This document shows, piece after piece, positions 26,795 to 36,089 of a stretch of 64,000 nucleotides of DNA (positions are counted from its first letter, which is position 1; each line of letters begins with the position of its first letter). The notes under the pieces are model-generated. The model was not told the DNA's origin, did not search any database, and saw only the letters and a program-made list of their open reading frames with translations. Position numbers and translations under genes: made by a program. The DNA comes from Candidatus Electrothrix communis (GTDB lineage: Bacteria; Desulfobacterota; Desulfobulbia; Desulfobulbales; Desulfobulbaceae): the NCBI GenBank assembly GCA_030644725.1, contig CP130629.1, positions 3,611,501 to 3,675,500 on the forward strand, in the 5' to 3' direction.

Positions 26795-27700
26795 CTATCG
26801 GCTCCAGGCTGCCAGCTGCGAAACTTCAGCCCGTAACCGTGTTAAGGTTTCAGGGGAGTTGAACAGTTTTCGACACAGCTCGCATTTACTATAGGTTATT
26901 ATATCGCGGGCCTTCATACCGGTAAATGATGCAATATTTGTTATCCCCTTGGTTCTGATGAAGCTGTACAACTGCTCCGTTTCAGTTTGAGTAAAAAGCT
27001 GTTCTATTGAATTGTCGGTCAGGTTCCCAAGGTAGAAAAAATTTGTCTCCGAAAAATGGCTCCCTGCATCGCAACAGGCGTACATATCAAGATCTGGAGT
27101 AAGATAGGGGTTCATCTCGCAGCAGTTTTCCTGATAATCGGTCAGAATATTTCTGCGTTTAAAAGAAGCGGCGCGACCTGCATATATGACAGGTTCTGGG
27201 AAAAATTTGAGGTCCTGATCCCGCAAAAACTGTTCATATGGATCATCCTCTATGGAAAAATCGGTGATAAATGAAATAAAATAATCTAACCCGTTCTTCT
27301 GGCAACTGTGTGCTGCATTCAACACATTGTTCCGATCTACATTTTTCTGGTGCCACCTTGAGTAACTTAATCTTAATTGGCAAAGCCCATTTTCTTTCAA
27401 TTCTGAAACAAGACGTTCAGAATCCTTTGCTGTCTTTGCCCAATAACAATTGGTAACAATTCTCGTATATATTCCGAATTGTTTGCACAGTTTTACAAGC
27501 TCTGCAATTTCATTGAAATACAGAAACGGTTCACCAGCTGAAAAACTTATTCCACGAACACCTGCTTGGGCCATTTCGGCAATTATTCCTTTTGCCTTAT
27601 TATGATCCATTTTCCTGCAATCAGGGATATCCTCCGCAGCCACGCAGTGCTCGCACTTGATATTACATCTGGTTGAGTATCCAAAAGCTAATTTACGCAT
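26795..27700 (-). CDS. radical SAM protein with C-terminal cysteine cluster
   Basis: A 301-residue enzyme. The 4Fe-4S motif CNIKCEHC (C12, C16, C19) sits at the very N-terminus, followed by ISFSAGEPFLY, the GEP motif of S-adenosylmethionine binding. The C-terminal part contains paired cysteines (ENCCEMN, MYACCDAG, KCELCRKLF), suggesting an auxiliary cluster of SPASM/twitch type. Such proteins often modify peptides or act as anaerobic maturases. No partner gene of a known type is adjacent; a 23-codon frame at 27734-27805 is a weak precursor candidate. GAGAGGG lies upstream of the ATG. Confidence 0.8.
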   Translation of the reverse strand: MRKLAFGYSTRCNIKCEHCVAAEDIPDCRKMDHNKAKGIIAEMAQAGVRGISFSAGEPFLYFNEIAELVKLCKQFGIYTRIVTNCYWAKTAKDSERLVSELKENGLCQLRLSYSRWHQKNVDRNNVLNAAHSCQKNGLDYFISFITDFSIEDDPYEQFLRDQDLKFFPEPVIYAGRAASFKRRNILTDYQENCCEMNPYLTPDLDMYACCDAGSHFSETNFFYLGNLTDNSIEQLFTQTETEQLYSFIRTKGITNIASFTGMKARDIITYSKCELCRKLFNSPETLTRLRAEVSQLAAWSR

Positions 27701-27985
27701 ATTTAGAAATGACCCTCTCGGTTTCCATATAAATCATTCTGTAAAAAAGGTGTACTCTACTTGGAAAACAGAAGCATGATTCTGGCTGAACAAAACTTTA
27801 ACCATGCTGAATTAAAAAAGTAAACATAAAATCATAATCTTGGGTGGGAAACTACACATGCTGGTATTACAGATATAAAAAGGACAGGGAACTGACGGAG
27901 AAATACAGCGGGGCATTGCAGGCTCAAATTTTCCCGGAGCCGAGAAGGAGATAACCGCAAGACAGCAGCGCAGAAGCCTTTTCCG

Positions 27986-28014
27986 TTGCATGCAACGCAT
28001 GCATTGCCTATAAT
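27986..28014 (+). promoter_or_regulatory. promoter of the vapBC-type operon with overlapping palindromes
   Basis: TTGCAT and a perfect TATAAT are separated by 17 bp. The spacer and -35 region contain TTGCATGCAA and GCATGC palindromes, likely operators for autoregulation by the toxin-antitoxin complex. The antitoxin ATG is about 50 bp downstream. Confidence 0.65.
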
Positions 28015-28059
28015 GAATGCACCCCTAGATGATTTCCCAACAATCTCAACCTAAGGAGT

Positions 28060-28314
28060 GTGCCGATGTCAGGTCTTACCATCCGAAACCTTGATCCTGC
28101 TGTGAAAAAGGGCCTGCGGATACAGGCAGCCCGCCATGCCTGTTCAATGGAAGAGGAGGCCAGAAGAATTTTACGGGCGGCCATTCTGCAACCCGTTGAG
28201 GAAAAAGGATTAGGTAGTTTTATTCAGCAGAAATTTAATAAAATCGGTGGAGTTGAGATAGATCCTGTTCGTTCTGCTCCCCGTTGCTCGAATTTATGGG
28301 GTGAAGAGGAATGA
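28060..28314 (+). CDS. FitA/VapB-type ribbon-helix-helix antitoxin
   Basis: An 84-residue protein. The N-terminal ribbon-helix-helix is evident in LTIRNLDPAVKKGLRIQAARHACSMEEEARRILR (the FitA/plasmid-stability pattern). A C-terminal tail, rich in charged residues and Pro, would wrap the toxin. AAGGAG lies 9 bp before the ATG and the stop overlaps the toxin start by 4 bp. It binds the toxin and represses its own promoter. Confidence 0.85.
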   Translation: MPMSGLTIRNLDPAVKKGLRIQAARHACSMEEEARRILRAAILQPVEEKGLGSFIQQKFNKIGGVEIDPVRSAPRCSNLWGEEE

Positions 28315-28730
28315 TCCTTCTTGATACCAATATCCTGTCGGAACCGATGCGCCCGTCTCCGAGTGAGCGGGTTATCTCCTGGCTGGATCAGCAGGTCGTC
28401 ACCGATCTCTTCATCTGCGCTGTCACTAAGGCGGAGATCGAACTCGGTATCGCATTATTACCGGAAGGCAGGAGAAAACAGTCTTTGTTTTCCGCAGCCC
28501 AAGAAATATTCAGCAAATTTTCCAAGCATTGCTTGGCGTTCGGGGCGACCGAAGCCTCTATCTATGCCGGAATTATAGCCGATGCCCGTAAAAAAGGAAA
28601 AACAATGACCGTGGAAGACGGCCTAATCGCTGCTGTCGCCGTATCCAACGGCTTCAGTTTGGCAACCCGGAATATCAAAGACTTTAACGGCATTGCAGAA
28701 TTACCGTTAATCAATCCCTTTGAAGGGTAA
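28311..28730 (+). CDS. vapC: VapC-type PIN-domain toxin
   Basis: A 139-residue PIN ribonuclease. LLDTNILSE gives the first acid (D5), AVTKAEIELGI the second (near residue 43), and TVEDGLIAAVAVSNGFSLATRN the third and fourth (near 100-118). The length is normal for VapC/FitB. It probably cleaves tRNA or rRNA when freed from the antitoxin. It is coupled to the antitoxin by ATGA. Confidence 0.88.
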   Translation: MILLDTNILSEPMRPSPSERVISWLDQQVVTDLFICAVTKAEIELGIALLPEGRRKQSLFSAAQEIFSKFSKHCLAFGATEASIYAGIIADARKKGKTMTVEDGLIAAVAVSNGFSLATRNIKDFNGIAELPLINPFEG

Positions 28731-28775
28731 GCCCTGTCAACCGACAGACATAGAACAGCAGCGAATCAGGCAGGC

Positions 28776-30785
28776 TTAGTAATCCCAGCGCAAGGTAGCA
28801 AAGAAGCCGCGTCCCGGCATGGGATACCCTTTAACATAGGCGTAGTCTTCATCAAGGAGGTTGTTGATCTCGCCCCGCAGGGTGAAGGAACCCAGTCGTT
28901 CAGCTTCATAAAACCGCCAGGAAGCAGTCAGGTCGGTCACCGTGCTTGCGTCCAGCTCAACCACCGGGGTCGGAGAGGCCCCTGATTCCCAGTCCTCCAC
29001 ATCCTGAGTGCCCGCATAGGCAACATTGAGGCGGCAGGAGATTCCGTCGCCGTTGCTGACCATCAGTCCGGCAGATATATTCGCCCCGTTGACATCCTGG
29101 AGGTTTTCGTCCGTGCTCTCATCCTCATATTGGGTCAGGAGGGTCATGTTGAAATAGGGACGCATTTCCCAGGGCCAGTCCATGCGCATGCCCAGATCAT
29201 AAGAGAACTCACCCTCAACACCGGAAATTGTGGCATCACCGAGATTTTTCCAGGTCTTGGACCCGTCCGCCTGATAATCAGTAATGATTTTGTCCTCGAA
29301 ATCCGTATGAAAATAGGTAAGTCCCATCCTGAAGCTGTTGCGGCTGTAGTCCAGTCCGCCCTCATAGGTAGAGCTTGTTTCCGGATCAAGATTAGGATTA
29401 CCCACAGTGCGGGTGCCGAAGCGGTCAAAATCCGCAGCTAACTGATCCGCCGAGGGGATCATAAAGCCTTGGGCATACTGGGCCCGCAGCTTGAGCTGTT
29501 CCGTGACCAGCCAGGAGAGGCCGATTTTGGGGGTGAAATGATCCGTATCGGTGTTTCGACCTGCCGGTTCCACAACCTCGACCTCGTACCAATCATAGCG
29601 CAGACCGATATCAACGGTCAGGCGTTGCTCAGGAAAGGTTGTTTTACCGAGGAGAAAGACTGCGGGATTGGTATAGCTGGTTGTATTGGGGGTCCAGGTA
29701 TTTTCCACCTCGTAATCAAGCCAGTCAATACCGCCGGTGAGTCGGGTCTGTCCGAAGGTGCCGGTGAGCTGGGCCTGGGCACCCTGCTGATCGGTTGTGT
29801 TGGAGGAGGCAATGCCGTTATCCCAGCCGCTCGGGTCGGAAGCGGTGGGATCCAGCCAGGAATTCTCATCCCTGCCAAAGAACCAGCGGGTCATCCATTG
29901 CCAGCGATCCGAGCTGGTTGCGCCTGTATAGTTGAGATCAACGGAATAGTTTTCCTTGTCTGTGCTGTCATCCAGATCATTGGCGCTGAAATAGCCGGGG
30001 CTGCCGTAGTTGTCCAGTTGGGAGCCGGTGAAGACCAGACCGAGGCGGTTCTTGTCAGAAAACGACCAGCCCAGATTTGCACTGACGCCGGATGCGGCAT
30101 CAAAACCGGTGTTGCCGAACTCGTCACCGCTCCCGGTTTCATAGGCATCTCGGGAGGATCGGCTGTAGGAACCTGCGAAATCAAGCTTGCCCTCCTTCAG
30201 GGTGCCGCCCACGCTGGTTGCATAGGCCCCGAAAGACCCGCTGCCCGCTTCAACAAAGGCAGTCGTGCGTTCCGCCTTGCGGGTGATAACATTGACCACC
30301 CCGCCCATTCCGGCTGAACCGTACTGCACGGCTCCAGCCCCGCGAACGATTTCGATTCGCTCCACATTCCCGGTGAGCAGCTTGGCTACATTGCCGGTCC
30401 CGGCCCGGCGACCGTCCAGCAGGATCAGGACATGGCCCTGAAGATCATTGCCGTGCGAATCTGTGCGAAAACCACGAATCCCGATGGAGGTCAGCCCGCC
30501 GGGATATTTATGCAGATGACCGATGGCTTTCTCGGTCAGCAGATCACCCACATTGCTAGCCCCGGATTGTTCAATTTCTTCCCGGTCAATGACCGTGACA
30601 TTGGCGCTGACCTCTTTTTTACTCTCCGATGTGCGGGCGGCGGTGACCACTACTTCGTCCATCATGACCGCCTGTCCATCTCCCGAATCCCCAGGAGAAT
30701 CTGCGGCGGAATCTGCGGCAAAACCTGTTTGTCCTGTACACAGGGTCAGCAGCAGGCAGACTGAAACGGAATAACACTTTCTCAT
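28776..30785 (-). CDS. btuB: BtuB-type TonB-dependent receptor under cobalamin riboswitch
   Basis: A 669-residue outer-membrane receptor with a signal peptide (about 1-23) and TonB box MDEVVVTAA. The plug domain has SNVGDLLTEKAIGHLHKYPGGLTSIGIRGF and AVQYGSAGMGGVVNVITR, and the barrel ends LRWDY. The ATG at 30785 is chosen for its AAAGAGGAAAGG site and family start; an upstream extension reads through the riboswitch terminator. A cobalamin aptamer and attenuator lie upstream, so it is almost certainly a cobalamin or corrinoid importer that is switched off when cobalamin is plentiful. No btuCD is adjacent. Confidence 0.92.
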   Translation of the reverse strand: MRKCYSVSVCLLLTLCTGQTGFAADSAADSPGDSGDGQAVMMDEVVVTAARTSESKKEVSANVTVIDREEIEQSGASNVGDLLTEKAIGHLHKYPGGLTSIGIRGFRTDSHGNDLQGHVLILLDGRRAGTGNVAKLLTGNVERIEIVRGAGAVQYGSAGMGGVVNVITRKAERTTAFVEAGSGSFGAYATSVGGTLKEGKLDFAGSYSRSSRDAYETGSGDEFGNTGFDAASGVSANLGWSFSDKNRLGLVFTGSQLDNYGSPGYFSANDLDDSTDKENYSVDLNYTGATSSDRWQWMTRWFFGRDENSWLDPTASDPSGWDNGIASSNTTDQQGAQAQLTGTFGQTRLTGGIDWLDYEVENTWTPNTTSYTNPAVFLLGKTTFPEQRLTVDIGLRYDWYEVEVVEPAGRNTDTDHFTPKIGLSWLVTEQLKLRAQYAQGFMIPSADQLAADFDRFGTRTVGNPNLDPETSSTYEGGLDYSRNSFRMGLTYFHTDFEDKIITDYQADGSKTWKNLGDATISGVEGEFSYDLGMRMDWPWEMRPYFNMTLLTQYEDESTDENLQDVNGANISAGLMVSNGDGISCRLNVAYAGTQDVEDWESGASPTPVVELDASTVTDLTASWRFYEAERLGSFTLRGEINNLLDEDYAYVKGYPMPGRGFFATLRWDY

Positions 30786-30834
30786 AACCTTTCCTCTTTG
30801 TGTTGTTTGTCCAGGGAAAGGCCCTGTAAAGAGC

Positions 30835-30874
30835 AAAAAAAATCCCCGGACCAATGATATATTGATCCGGGGAT
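30835..30874 (-). terminator. riboswitch-controlled intrinsic terminator
   Basis: On the minus strand ATCCCCGGA pairs with TCCGGGGAT over a 15-nt loop and is followed by eight Ts. It sits between the cobalamin aptamer and the btuB start codon, so ligand binding probably terminates transcription here. Confidence 0.85.
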
Positions 30875-30980
30875 GCCCTTGTTTTCCACGAATAATTCTG
30901 CGCATCTCTCTCCCTTGTCCACGGGGAGCGAGGCGTTCCTGGCATGCTTTTTCTCTGGCACGGCAGGTTAATACATTTCA

Positions 30981-31134
30981 GACAGGTCTTCTGACTCCCG
31001 GATTATCCTCTTGCTGCGCCTTCCCACATGAATCATGCAGTGGCTTTATGCAGCATTTGTCCCCGGTTACAGCGGCGGGCCCGTCCCGGATTTACACCGG
31101 GTTCCCTCTTATGCTCGGTTAGGAGCATCTGAAA
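30981..31134 (-). promoter_or_regulatory. cobalamin riboswitch aptamer
   Basis: Reading the minus strand, the hallmarks appear in order: GGGAACCCGGTGTAAATCCG, then CCCGCCGCTGTAACCGGG, the GCCACTG block, GGGAAGG, and finally the B12-box region AGTCAGAAGACCTGTC. Spacing fits the cobalamin class. It precedes the btuB-type receptor and its attenuator. Confidence 0.95.
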
Positions 31135-31321
31135 TGCGGGGCAAGCCTAACTGAAAAAAAACAAAAGGTCAAGTTGTTGGTTGGTCCGTCCCGAGGTCGC
31201 TGCTTGACACGGTTCGATTTTCTGCCGTCTACGACTGGATTGTACAGGGAGGATTTTGCTGTTTTTTTTGTTAACGGCTTCGGTGAGCTAAAAGGGTGCG
31301 CTCTGTTACCACATCATCCAC

Positions 31322-31663
31322 TCACGCTTTTTTGACGAATTCTGACTTGAGTTTCATCGCGCCTATACCTTTAATTTTGCAATCGATGTTGTGGTCGCCT
31401 TCTACCAAGCGAATATTTTTAACCTTGGTTCCAACTTTAACGACAGAGGATGTGCCTTTAACTTTGAGGTCTTTTATCACCACAATCGCATCGCCATCGC
31501 TTAGAGATGCGCCGTTGGCATCTTTTATTGCAGCCTCTTTTTTTTCTGTACTTTCTTCGGAGTTGGCCAGCCATTCGTGACCGCATTCCGGGCAGACCAA
31601 CATTGCGCCATCTTCATACGCATATTGGGAGTTGCACTTGGGGCAAGGTGGAAGTTCACTCAT
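31322..31663 (-). CDS. phnA: PhnA/YjdM-family zinc-ribbon protein
   Basis: A 113-residue protein with an N-terminal zinc ribbon (CPKCNSQ...CPECGHEW, four Cys) and a C-terminal PhnA domain ([41 protein letters not shown]). The family name comes from location near phosphonate genes in E. coli; its biochemical role is unsettled. It is a single gene with no phosphonate neighbours here. About 375 bp upstream (31664-32039) hold nothing I can support. Confidence 0.9.
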   Translation of the reverse strand: MSELPPCPKCNSQYAYEDGAMLVCPECGHEWLANSEESTEKKEAAIKDANGASLSDGDAIVVIKDLKVKGTSSVVKVGTKVKNIRLVEGDHNIDCKIKGIGAMKLKSEFVKKA

Positions 31664-32039
31664 AGATTTATCTCTTTTTTATTGCTTAACGGGGTTAATA
31701 AGCGGAAGCATTTTCATGGGATTGGCAATCATAAACAGCTGCATTTGTCACTTATGAATGACATTTAACTCATTAATATGAAAAACGGAATCGAAAATTT
31801 TGCATAAATAACCTTCTAAACCATTCCGAATTAAACAAGCCAGTATTCTTACCCAGTTCGCCTCTGGATGTCAATGCAAGTCGGAGATAGAGCTAGAGAG
31901 GAAGGACCGCAAGGAATCGATGGGGCAGGATCATGGAAGGAAAGAGAGGGCCGCCGCACTCAGCATTCATGAGGTGGCCCAGCTCGTATTTCTCGCAGGA
32001 TTAATATGTAGCGGAGGCTATAAGCCGGTATAATCCTGC

Positions 32040-32813
32040 TTATTTTATCTCTAAAGTCAGCGTCGCTGAAAACGACACCACATCACAGACTTTCTGGTCT
32101 GGATAGGGTTCCTCGTATTCCGCCTTGATCAACCAGATACCGGGCTGGAGGATGCGAATCTTGCCCATCCCTTTTTTGTCGGTCTTGGCAGTATAGGCAA
32201 AGACATCTTTTTCTGTCGAGAAACCCATATAGGTGGCAAAAATCTTACTCTGGTAGGGTTTGCCGTGCAAGAGGAGCTGCACCGGGAGAAAGTCTCCTGC
32301 TCGCAATGCAGCAGGATTCACCCTAGGGATGATCTCCAGGGGATGGCCCACAGGATTGATATCCATATCCACTGCTGCATCCCCAACCGCCAGCAGGGCT
32401 TTCGAGGCCATGTGGGAGCGGGAGCATTTAATAACGTTTTTCAGACTTTCCTTGGATTGCCGTTTGCCGCCCTCTGTGGTCTTGGTGTAAAAGCCGCTCT
32501 TTCGGAGGGCTGTAACTGTGTAAATACCAGCTGTTGCCAGGGCCTCTCCGGGCTTGAATTCCGCCGCATCAATAATCTGAAGCGGGATTTCCTGTCCAGC
32601 AGGGTTACGCAGGGACATGTTTTCCACATCTTCCATGCGGAGGAAGCTGCCCAAGGGATAACGGTGGCCCCAGCCGACGGTCAGTTTAGGAGTTTCTCCG
32701 GTATGGGGGCTGTAGTTATCGGCATTAATCCAGGGATAATGGGCCAGAGCCAGGGAAGAAAAGAGGCTGCTCAGGCCGATGGACAGCACCGTTGCTGCAA
32801 TAATTTTACGCAT
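32040..32813 (-). CDS. DUF4198 (NikK-like) periplasmic protein, copy 2
   Basis: A 257-residue paralogue of the protein at 13640-14413, similar along its whole length. The signal peptide ends ALA and the mature protein starts HYPWINAD, leaving an N-terminal His. The shared C-terminal motif GIWLIKAEYEEPYPDQKVCDV is present. It lies 29 bp downstream of TonB receptor 3, so the two are likely one operon. It is unlikely to be the metal transporter itself; more probably it accepts or senses the imported metal. Confidence 0.75.
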   Translation of the reverse strand: MRKIIAATVLSIGLSSLFSSLALAHYPWINADNYSPHTGETPKLTVGWGHRYPLGSFLRMEDVENMSLRNPAGQEIPLQIIDAAEFKPGEALATAGIYTVTALRKSGFYTKTTEGGKRQSKESLKNVIKCSRSHMASKALLAVGDAAVDMDINPVGHPLEIIPRVNPAALRAGDFLPVQLLLHGKPYQSKIFATYMGFSTEKDVFAYTAKTDKKGMGKIRILQPGIWLIKAEYEEPYPDQKVCDVVSFSATLTLEIK

Positions 32814-32842
32814 TTTTTATTTCTCCGTATTATTTGAGTAGG

Positions 32843-34804
32843 TTAAAAAGAAAAATCTAATTTTGCCAGAAACATTCTGCCGCTGCGGTAGTTGCCGTCG
32901 TCACCCTTGTCTGAATTAAGGATGTTGTCCGCTTCAAGGCTCAACGTTGTCGCTTTGCCGATCTTTTTGTAGATCCTCGCGTCGATAACGCTGTGTCCGT
33001 CAATGGTGGAGGTGTTACTGTTGTTCGTGTACTGATCGCCTGTACAGGTCAGCACACCGCTGATGCCCAGGGCATATCTGTCATACTCATAGGTCGGGGT
33101 CAGAGAAAAACTGTGCTCGGGCACATAGGGCAGGTTCAGACCGGTTTCGTTGTTATCTGAGTCCGTATAGGTATAGGCAAGAGTCAGCGATAATCCCTCA
33201 TGATTGAACCGAGTCAGCAGCTCGATGCCTTGGGTAAGTGCCTCGTCCACATTATGGTAAGTGCGTAGGGGGATGCCGTCATACAGGGTGCCGGTATTCT
33301 CCTGGATGACCATGTCTTCCACCTCGTTGCGGAACAGCCCGACACTGGTCATGAGGCGGTCATCCAGCATCCAGTGCTCGATTCCTGCGGAATACCCTAT
33401 GCCCAGCTCCGGCTGGAGATCTCGGTTGGACTGGACATAATAGTCGCCGTGCCGGTAGGGAACGTCATAATACAGCTGACGGATGGTCGGTGATTTGAAG
33501 GAGCGACCGATTGAGGCCCGCAGGGTCGTTGCGTCGGACACGTTGTACATCAGGCTGAGCTTGGGATTGACCTCACTGTCAAAGACGGAGTGATCATCAA
33601 AGCGGAGACCGGCCACCAAAGTGAGGTCATCCCGGAGGGCGATCTCATCCTGGGCAAACAGACTGGCGGTGTCCACCTCCTCATTGACCCGAATAACCGA
33701 GCCGTTCTGGTTCTCAATGGTAAAGTCGATGGTCTGGCGTTGCAGCTCGCCGCCCAAGGTGAGGGTGTTGTGGTCACCCGCATACCAAGTGTACTGGAGT
33801 TCGCCTTGGTCGAAGCCGATATCGCCGTACTTATAACCGTGGGCATATCCGGGGAAACCGTGGACAAAGTCCCAGGTATAGGTATATCCCTTGACTGCCA
33901 GAATATTATTCTCGGTCAGACGCCAGTCCATTCCGGCGGAAATCCGCTGACTGTCTTCATCCCGATTGCCCTCTTTTTCATAGGCACTGGCCTCGCCTTT
34001 GAGAAAGAGATCAACCGCATCGGTAGCCGCCAGATCGACCTTGGCCATCAGGGAGTGGCGATTGGAATCAATTGGATCTTTTCGGGAATCCTCTGCTGAC
34101 TCGTAGTTGTAGTTGATCAGGTAGCTGAGGCGCTCCAGCGGCTTGTCGCCCAAGGAAAAGTAGGCCTGGGAGGTATTGCGGTAATCCCCGTCATCTGAGG
34201 CCGGAGAAACCGTGCCGTCAGAGTTGACCTTTTCTTTCACTTTGTACCAGCCATACGAGGAACCGACTCGGCCGCTCATCGCATCCGGTGTATCCTTGGT
34301 GATGATATTGATCACGCCAGCCATGGCATCACTGCCGTAGAGGGCGGAACTTGGTCCTTTGACCACCTCAATGCGTTCGATCATATCTACCGGGATCTGA
34401 TTGAGGCCGACCCCGTATTCCCCCATGCCGCCGCTCTGGCCGCAGCCCATCACCCGCTGACCGTCAATGAGGATCAGACCGTAGCCGTCATTGAAGTTCA
34501 GTCCTCGCATATTGGCCCGCCAAGTATAGGTGCCGAAGACGTCATCGTGCATGGCGCTGGTAATGCCCGGCACGGTCTTCAGGATATCCATAGCGTTTTG
34601 GGCGTTGCTCTGTTCAATATTTTGACGATTGATCACTACGGTTTCCACCGGTACATCCTTCAAGGTATGCGGGGTACGGGTGGCGGTGACGACCACTTCG
34701 TCCAGAGTGTGGGGCTTGATGTCGGTTTGTTTCTGCTCATTGGCATAAGCGGTCCCCGCGAGGAAGACCGCAAGGGCTGTGGCAGGCATTATGTGTTTCT
34801 TCAT
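32843..34804 (-). CDS. TonB-dependent outer-membrane receptor 3
   Basis: A 653-residue receptor of the BtuB/CirA-like group. A signal peptide (about 1-21) is followed by TonB box LDEVVVTATR, the plug segment AMDILKTVPGITSAM, VVKGPSSALYGSDAMAGVINIITKD, and a barrel ending LDFSF. It is the first gene of an operon with the second DUF4198 protein. Upstream lie two copies of the conserved module. A metal-chelate ligand is inferred from the DUF4198 partner. Confidence 0.92.
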   Translation of the reverse strand: MKKHIMPATALAVFLAGTAYANEQKQTDIKPHTLDEVVVTATRTPHTLKDVPVETVVINRQNIEQSNAQNAMDILKTVPGITSAMHDDVFGTYTWRANMRGLNFNDGYGLILIDGQRVMGCGQSGGMGEYGVGLNQIPVDMIERIEVVKGPSSALYGSDAMAGVINIITKDTPDAMSGRVGSSYGWYKVKEKVNSDGTVSPASDDGDYRNTSQAYFSLGDKPLERLSYLINYNYESAEDSRKDPIDSNRHSLMAKVDLAATDAVDLFLKGEASAYEKEGNRDEDSQRISAGMDWRLTENNILAVKGYTYTWDFVHGFPGYAHGYKYGDIGFDQGELQYTWYAGDHNTLTLGGELQRQTIDFTIENQNGSVIRVNEEVDTASLFAQDEIALRDDLTLVAGLRFDDHSVFDSEVNPKLSLMYNVSDATTLRASIGRSFKSPTIRQLYYDVPYRHGDYYVQSNRDLQPELGIGYSAGIEHWMLDDRLMTSVGLFRNEVEDMVIQENTGTLYDGIPLRTYHNVDEALTQGIELLTRFNHEGLSLTLAYTYTDSDNNETGLNLPYVPEHSFSLTPTYEYDRYALGISGVLTCTGDQYTNNSNTSTIDGHSVIDARIYKKIGKATTLSLEADNILNSDKGDDGNYRSGRMFLAKLDFSF

Positions 34805-34963
34805 TTTTTGTTGCTCTCCTTCTTCTTCAATAAAGTACAGCGTATTCAGTTAATGCGTCCCGCTTTTCCGGAGATAGCAGGTGGAATCCGCTTCTTCGTC
34901 CGGTCGGCATCTCACGTTCTTCTGTACAAATTTTGTCCTCAATCAAACTACCAGGCAAAAATC

Positions 34964-35013
34964 GCCTGGACAATAAGGTGAAGGGCTCATTTATCTGGGA
35001 ATTTTATTGGGGG
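34964..35013 (-). promoter_or_regulatory. conserved TonB-receptor upstream module, copy F (weaker copy G at 35188-35233)
   Basis: Plus-strand CCTGGACAATAAGG, GCTCATTTATCTGGGAATTT and GGGGGAC follow the same order as the copies at 17131, 55561 and 55848. It lies about 160 bp upstream of receptor 3. Copy G has GGCAGTAGCCTTATTTTTCG followed by GGCA. The remainder of the gap 34805-35521 holds nothing else I can support. Confidence 0.5.
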
Positions 35014-35521
35014 ACAAGGGGAAAACGGGTGAGTGCTGGCGGAGAGGAAAGGAGTGATGGGGCAGGAAAAGGTATACCCATCAGGACGATGTGTCCTGGG
35101 GGAGGGCTTTCCTCTAAGGCAGGATTTCTCGAACCAGACCATCATGTCGGGACATTTGCCCGAGTAACAAGGCAGATCCCCGGTCTGAGCGGGCAGTAGC
35201 CTTATTTTTCGGGCAAAGGGAGGTCAGTCGGGCAAGGCCGTATGGGCACGGTCTTTTTTGTACATAAGTTGGATGCTCGTAAAAGAAGTCTATTGAAGAT
35301 GCAGGCAGTTATCTCTAATGATTTCAGTTCACATGAAGTTGCACGTTTCTCTCAGTATTCATTGTGTTTTAATTATTTGTTTTTTTATGCCTTATTTTGG
35401 GAAAAGCAATTTACTGATAATGGATAGTATTATTAACGTATTGTTTTTTTGATATAAGTATTGACATGTCTTGTTGTATCTGTTTATTTTACTTGTGTAA
35501 TCGTTTGGATTGATTAAAAAA

Positions 35522-35791
35522 ATGCACTTTGCGCTGGTGGCGGATGAAAAATTGAATTGTTGGGAATTTAAAAAATGTGGGAGAGAGCCGGGCGGAAGGA
35601 ATATTTTACAATATGGGGTTTGTTCTATACCCGTAGCTATAGATTGTGACGGTATTAATGGCGGAAAAAATGGTGGACGGGCCTGTTGGGTGTGGCGAGA
35701 GTTTGCTTGCAAAGAAATTATGCGGAAATGCTCTGTGCAGGAAATCAGAGAATGTCGTGAATGCGATTTTTACGCTTCAATTAAAAACTGA
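35522..35791 (+). CDS. two-CW domain protein, copy 1
   Basis: About 89 residues, Cys-rich. LNCWEFKKCGREPGG and ACWVWREFAC carry the two Cys-Trp pairs that name the family, followed by CRECDFY. Such proteins are probably zinc or iron-sulfur binding; function is unknown. The ATG at 35522 lies close to the family start; a TTG at 35510 is an alternative. A second copy follows 16 bp later. Confidence 0.7.
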   Translation: MHFALVADEKLNCWEFKKCGREPGGRNILQYGVCSIPVAIDCDGINGGKNGGRACWVWREFACKEIMRKCSVQEIRECRECDFYASIKN

Positions 35792-35807
35792 GTAGGTTAA
35801 AGCTGCT

Positions 35808-36089
35808 ATGGACGAAAAGTTTTTGAACTGTTGGGAGGCAAAGGATTGCGGGAGAGAACCGAACGGAAAAAATGTTGATCAGGATGGTGTTTGTCCGGTT
35901 TCGGTTGCTTCGTCTTTGGATGGTATTCACAATGGTAAGAATGGAGGCCGTTGTTGTTGGACTTTTGCTTCGTCCGAGAGTAAATACGATAATATCATAC
36001 TGAATTGCCTTGAAAAGTCACAAGGGTGCAATAACTGCGATTTTTACAAATCAGTTAGAGATACAACAGTATTGCTTGTGAGAGCGTAG
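35808..36089 (+). CDS. two-CW domain protein, copy 2
   Basis: A 93-residue tandem paralogue of the preceding gene with LNCWEAKDCGREPNGKN, GGRCCWTF and a terminal CNNCDFYKSV. Eight Cys are present. The last 46 bp overlap the 3' end of the convergent transposase gene, so the C-terminal residues TTVLLVRA may be an extension acquired by that insertion. Confidence 0.7.
   Translation: MDEKFLNCWEAKDCGREPNGKNVDQDGVCPVSVASSLDGIHNGKNGGRCCWTFASSESKYDNIILNCLEKSQGCNNCDFYKSVRDTTVLLVRA

Noticed and set aside
27812-28000. 62-codon minus-strand frame upstream of the radical SAM gene
   Set aside because: It has low-complexity, Cys-rich chance composition and overlaps the promoter region of the toxin-antitoxin operon.
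29469-30317. 282-codon plus-strand frame
   Set aside because: It is antisense to the btuB-type receptor, whose signal peptide, plug and barrel are clear; the long opposite frame follows from GC-rich codons.
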